Shown here: positions 63,838 through 64,000 of the stretch, piece after piece
Numbering within the stretch: position 1 is the first letter of the stretch
Layout of the letters: each line of letters begins with the position of its first letter
Assembly: GCA_965262665.1 (NCBI GenBank)
Contig: CBDHFR010000003.1
Coordinates: forward strand, 186,001 to 250,000
Origin: CBDBND01 sp965262665
GTDB taxonomy: Bacteria; Pseudomonadota; Alphaproteobacteria; Rhodospirillales; Rhodospirillaceae
Reading direction: 5' to 3'
Length of the DNA stretch: 64,000 nucleotides
Program-made: the position numbers and the translations under genes
Notes under the pieces: generated by a model
Seen by the model: only the letters and a program-made list of their open reading frames with translations
Told to the model about the DNA's origin: nothing
The model's database searches: none

Positions 63838-64000
63838 ATGGCTACACCTCCTAAATTCAATTCAATTCGAGATTACGTGGCAAGCATTACTGACGTCGGT
63901 TTCTGGTGGCCGTACGTCTCCGAGATCGTCGAACGCCACGATTTACCCCATGTGGGGCGGGAACCAGTTGCCGGTTACAACGCGACCTATCCCACTTTTC
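63838..64000 (+). CDS. Aminoglycoside phosphotransferase-like kinase, N-terminal part
   Basis: 54 codons are visible, continuing past the window. DYVASITDVGFWWPYVSEIV, then ERHDLPHV and YNATYPTF, resemble the start of APH/hygromycin-phosphotransferase-family kinases, where a G-x-Y-P-T-F segment precedes the nucleotide-binding loop. Substrate cannot be judged from this part. Confidence 0.55.
   Translation, partial: MATPPKFNSIRDYVASITDVGFWWPYVSEIVERHDLPHVGREPVAGYNATYPTF

Overview
The window looks like an alphaproteobacterial chromosome (Rhodospirillales-like, by inference). The evidence is addB-addA near trxA, an ispH-rnhA neighbourhood, a thrC-M16 peptidase pair, a split gcvPA/gcvPB glycine cleavage operon behind a tandem glycine riboswitch, and an MCE/Mla-type lipid ABC operon beside a STAS protein and an RsbU-like phosphatase. 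No rRNA, tRNA or CRISPR array was seen.

Layout. 1-8.4 kb: end of addB, addA, a HAD hydrolase, a Rieske oxygenase, an IS630 copy, trxA. 8.4-17.6 kb: a secreted tyrosine phosphatase-like protein, a methyltransferase cut by an IS, a nest of IS630/IS30/IS21 remnants, a four-gene surface-glycan fragment cut at both ends, another IS630, and an amidohydrolase with an in-frame stop. 17.6-33 kb: gcvT-gcvH-gcvPA-gcvPB with riboswitch, a lipoprotein, a CDGSH protein, an IS630, ispH (two cluster cysteines missing), rnhA, a peroxiredoxin, a YqgE protein, an SDR/3HCDH/HisD-like operon, an M16 peptidase, thrC. 33-38.3 kb: an Mla-type operon in which all four genes are broken, next to intact STAS and GAF-SpoIIE-HATPase genes. 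38.4-43 kb: glycosyltransferase, lipid A-type acyltransferase, methyltransferase, FGE-sulfatase-like protein, ferredoxin. 43-51.4 kb: a duplicated methyltransferase plus small-protein module, an alpha/beta hydrolase, a nitrilase homologue without its cysteine, an oligopeptide-type binding protein, a Rieske oxygenase and the first ~30 codons of a permease. 51-64 kb: accessory DNA with unusual hydrolases, pseudogenes, an IS630, and a family of ~80-90 bp palindromic repeats, including a methyltransferase gene framed by ~46 bp inverted repeats.

Theme. Housekeeping genes are mostly clean, but the window is rich in IS copies and in genes broken by one change: in-frame stops (amidohydrolase, mlaD, mlaD-associated lipoprotein, second methyltransferase), single-base insertions (mlaE twice, mlaF, IS630), probable ATG-to-ATA start changes, and lost active-site residues (IspH, nitrilase-like, all IS630 transposases). 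This fits a genome in active decay after an IS expansion, as in lineages recently restricted to a host or narrow niche; that is inference. The least explained items are the palindromic repeat family and inverted-repeat cassette at 51-64 kb, and the methyltransferase/small-protein module at 43-46 kb.
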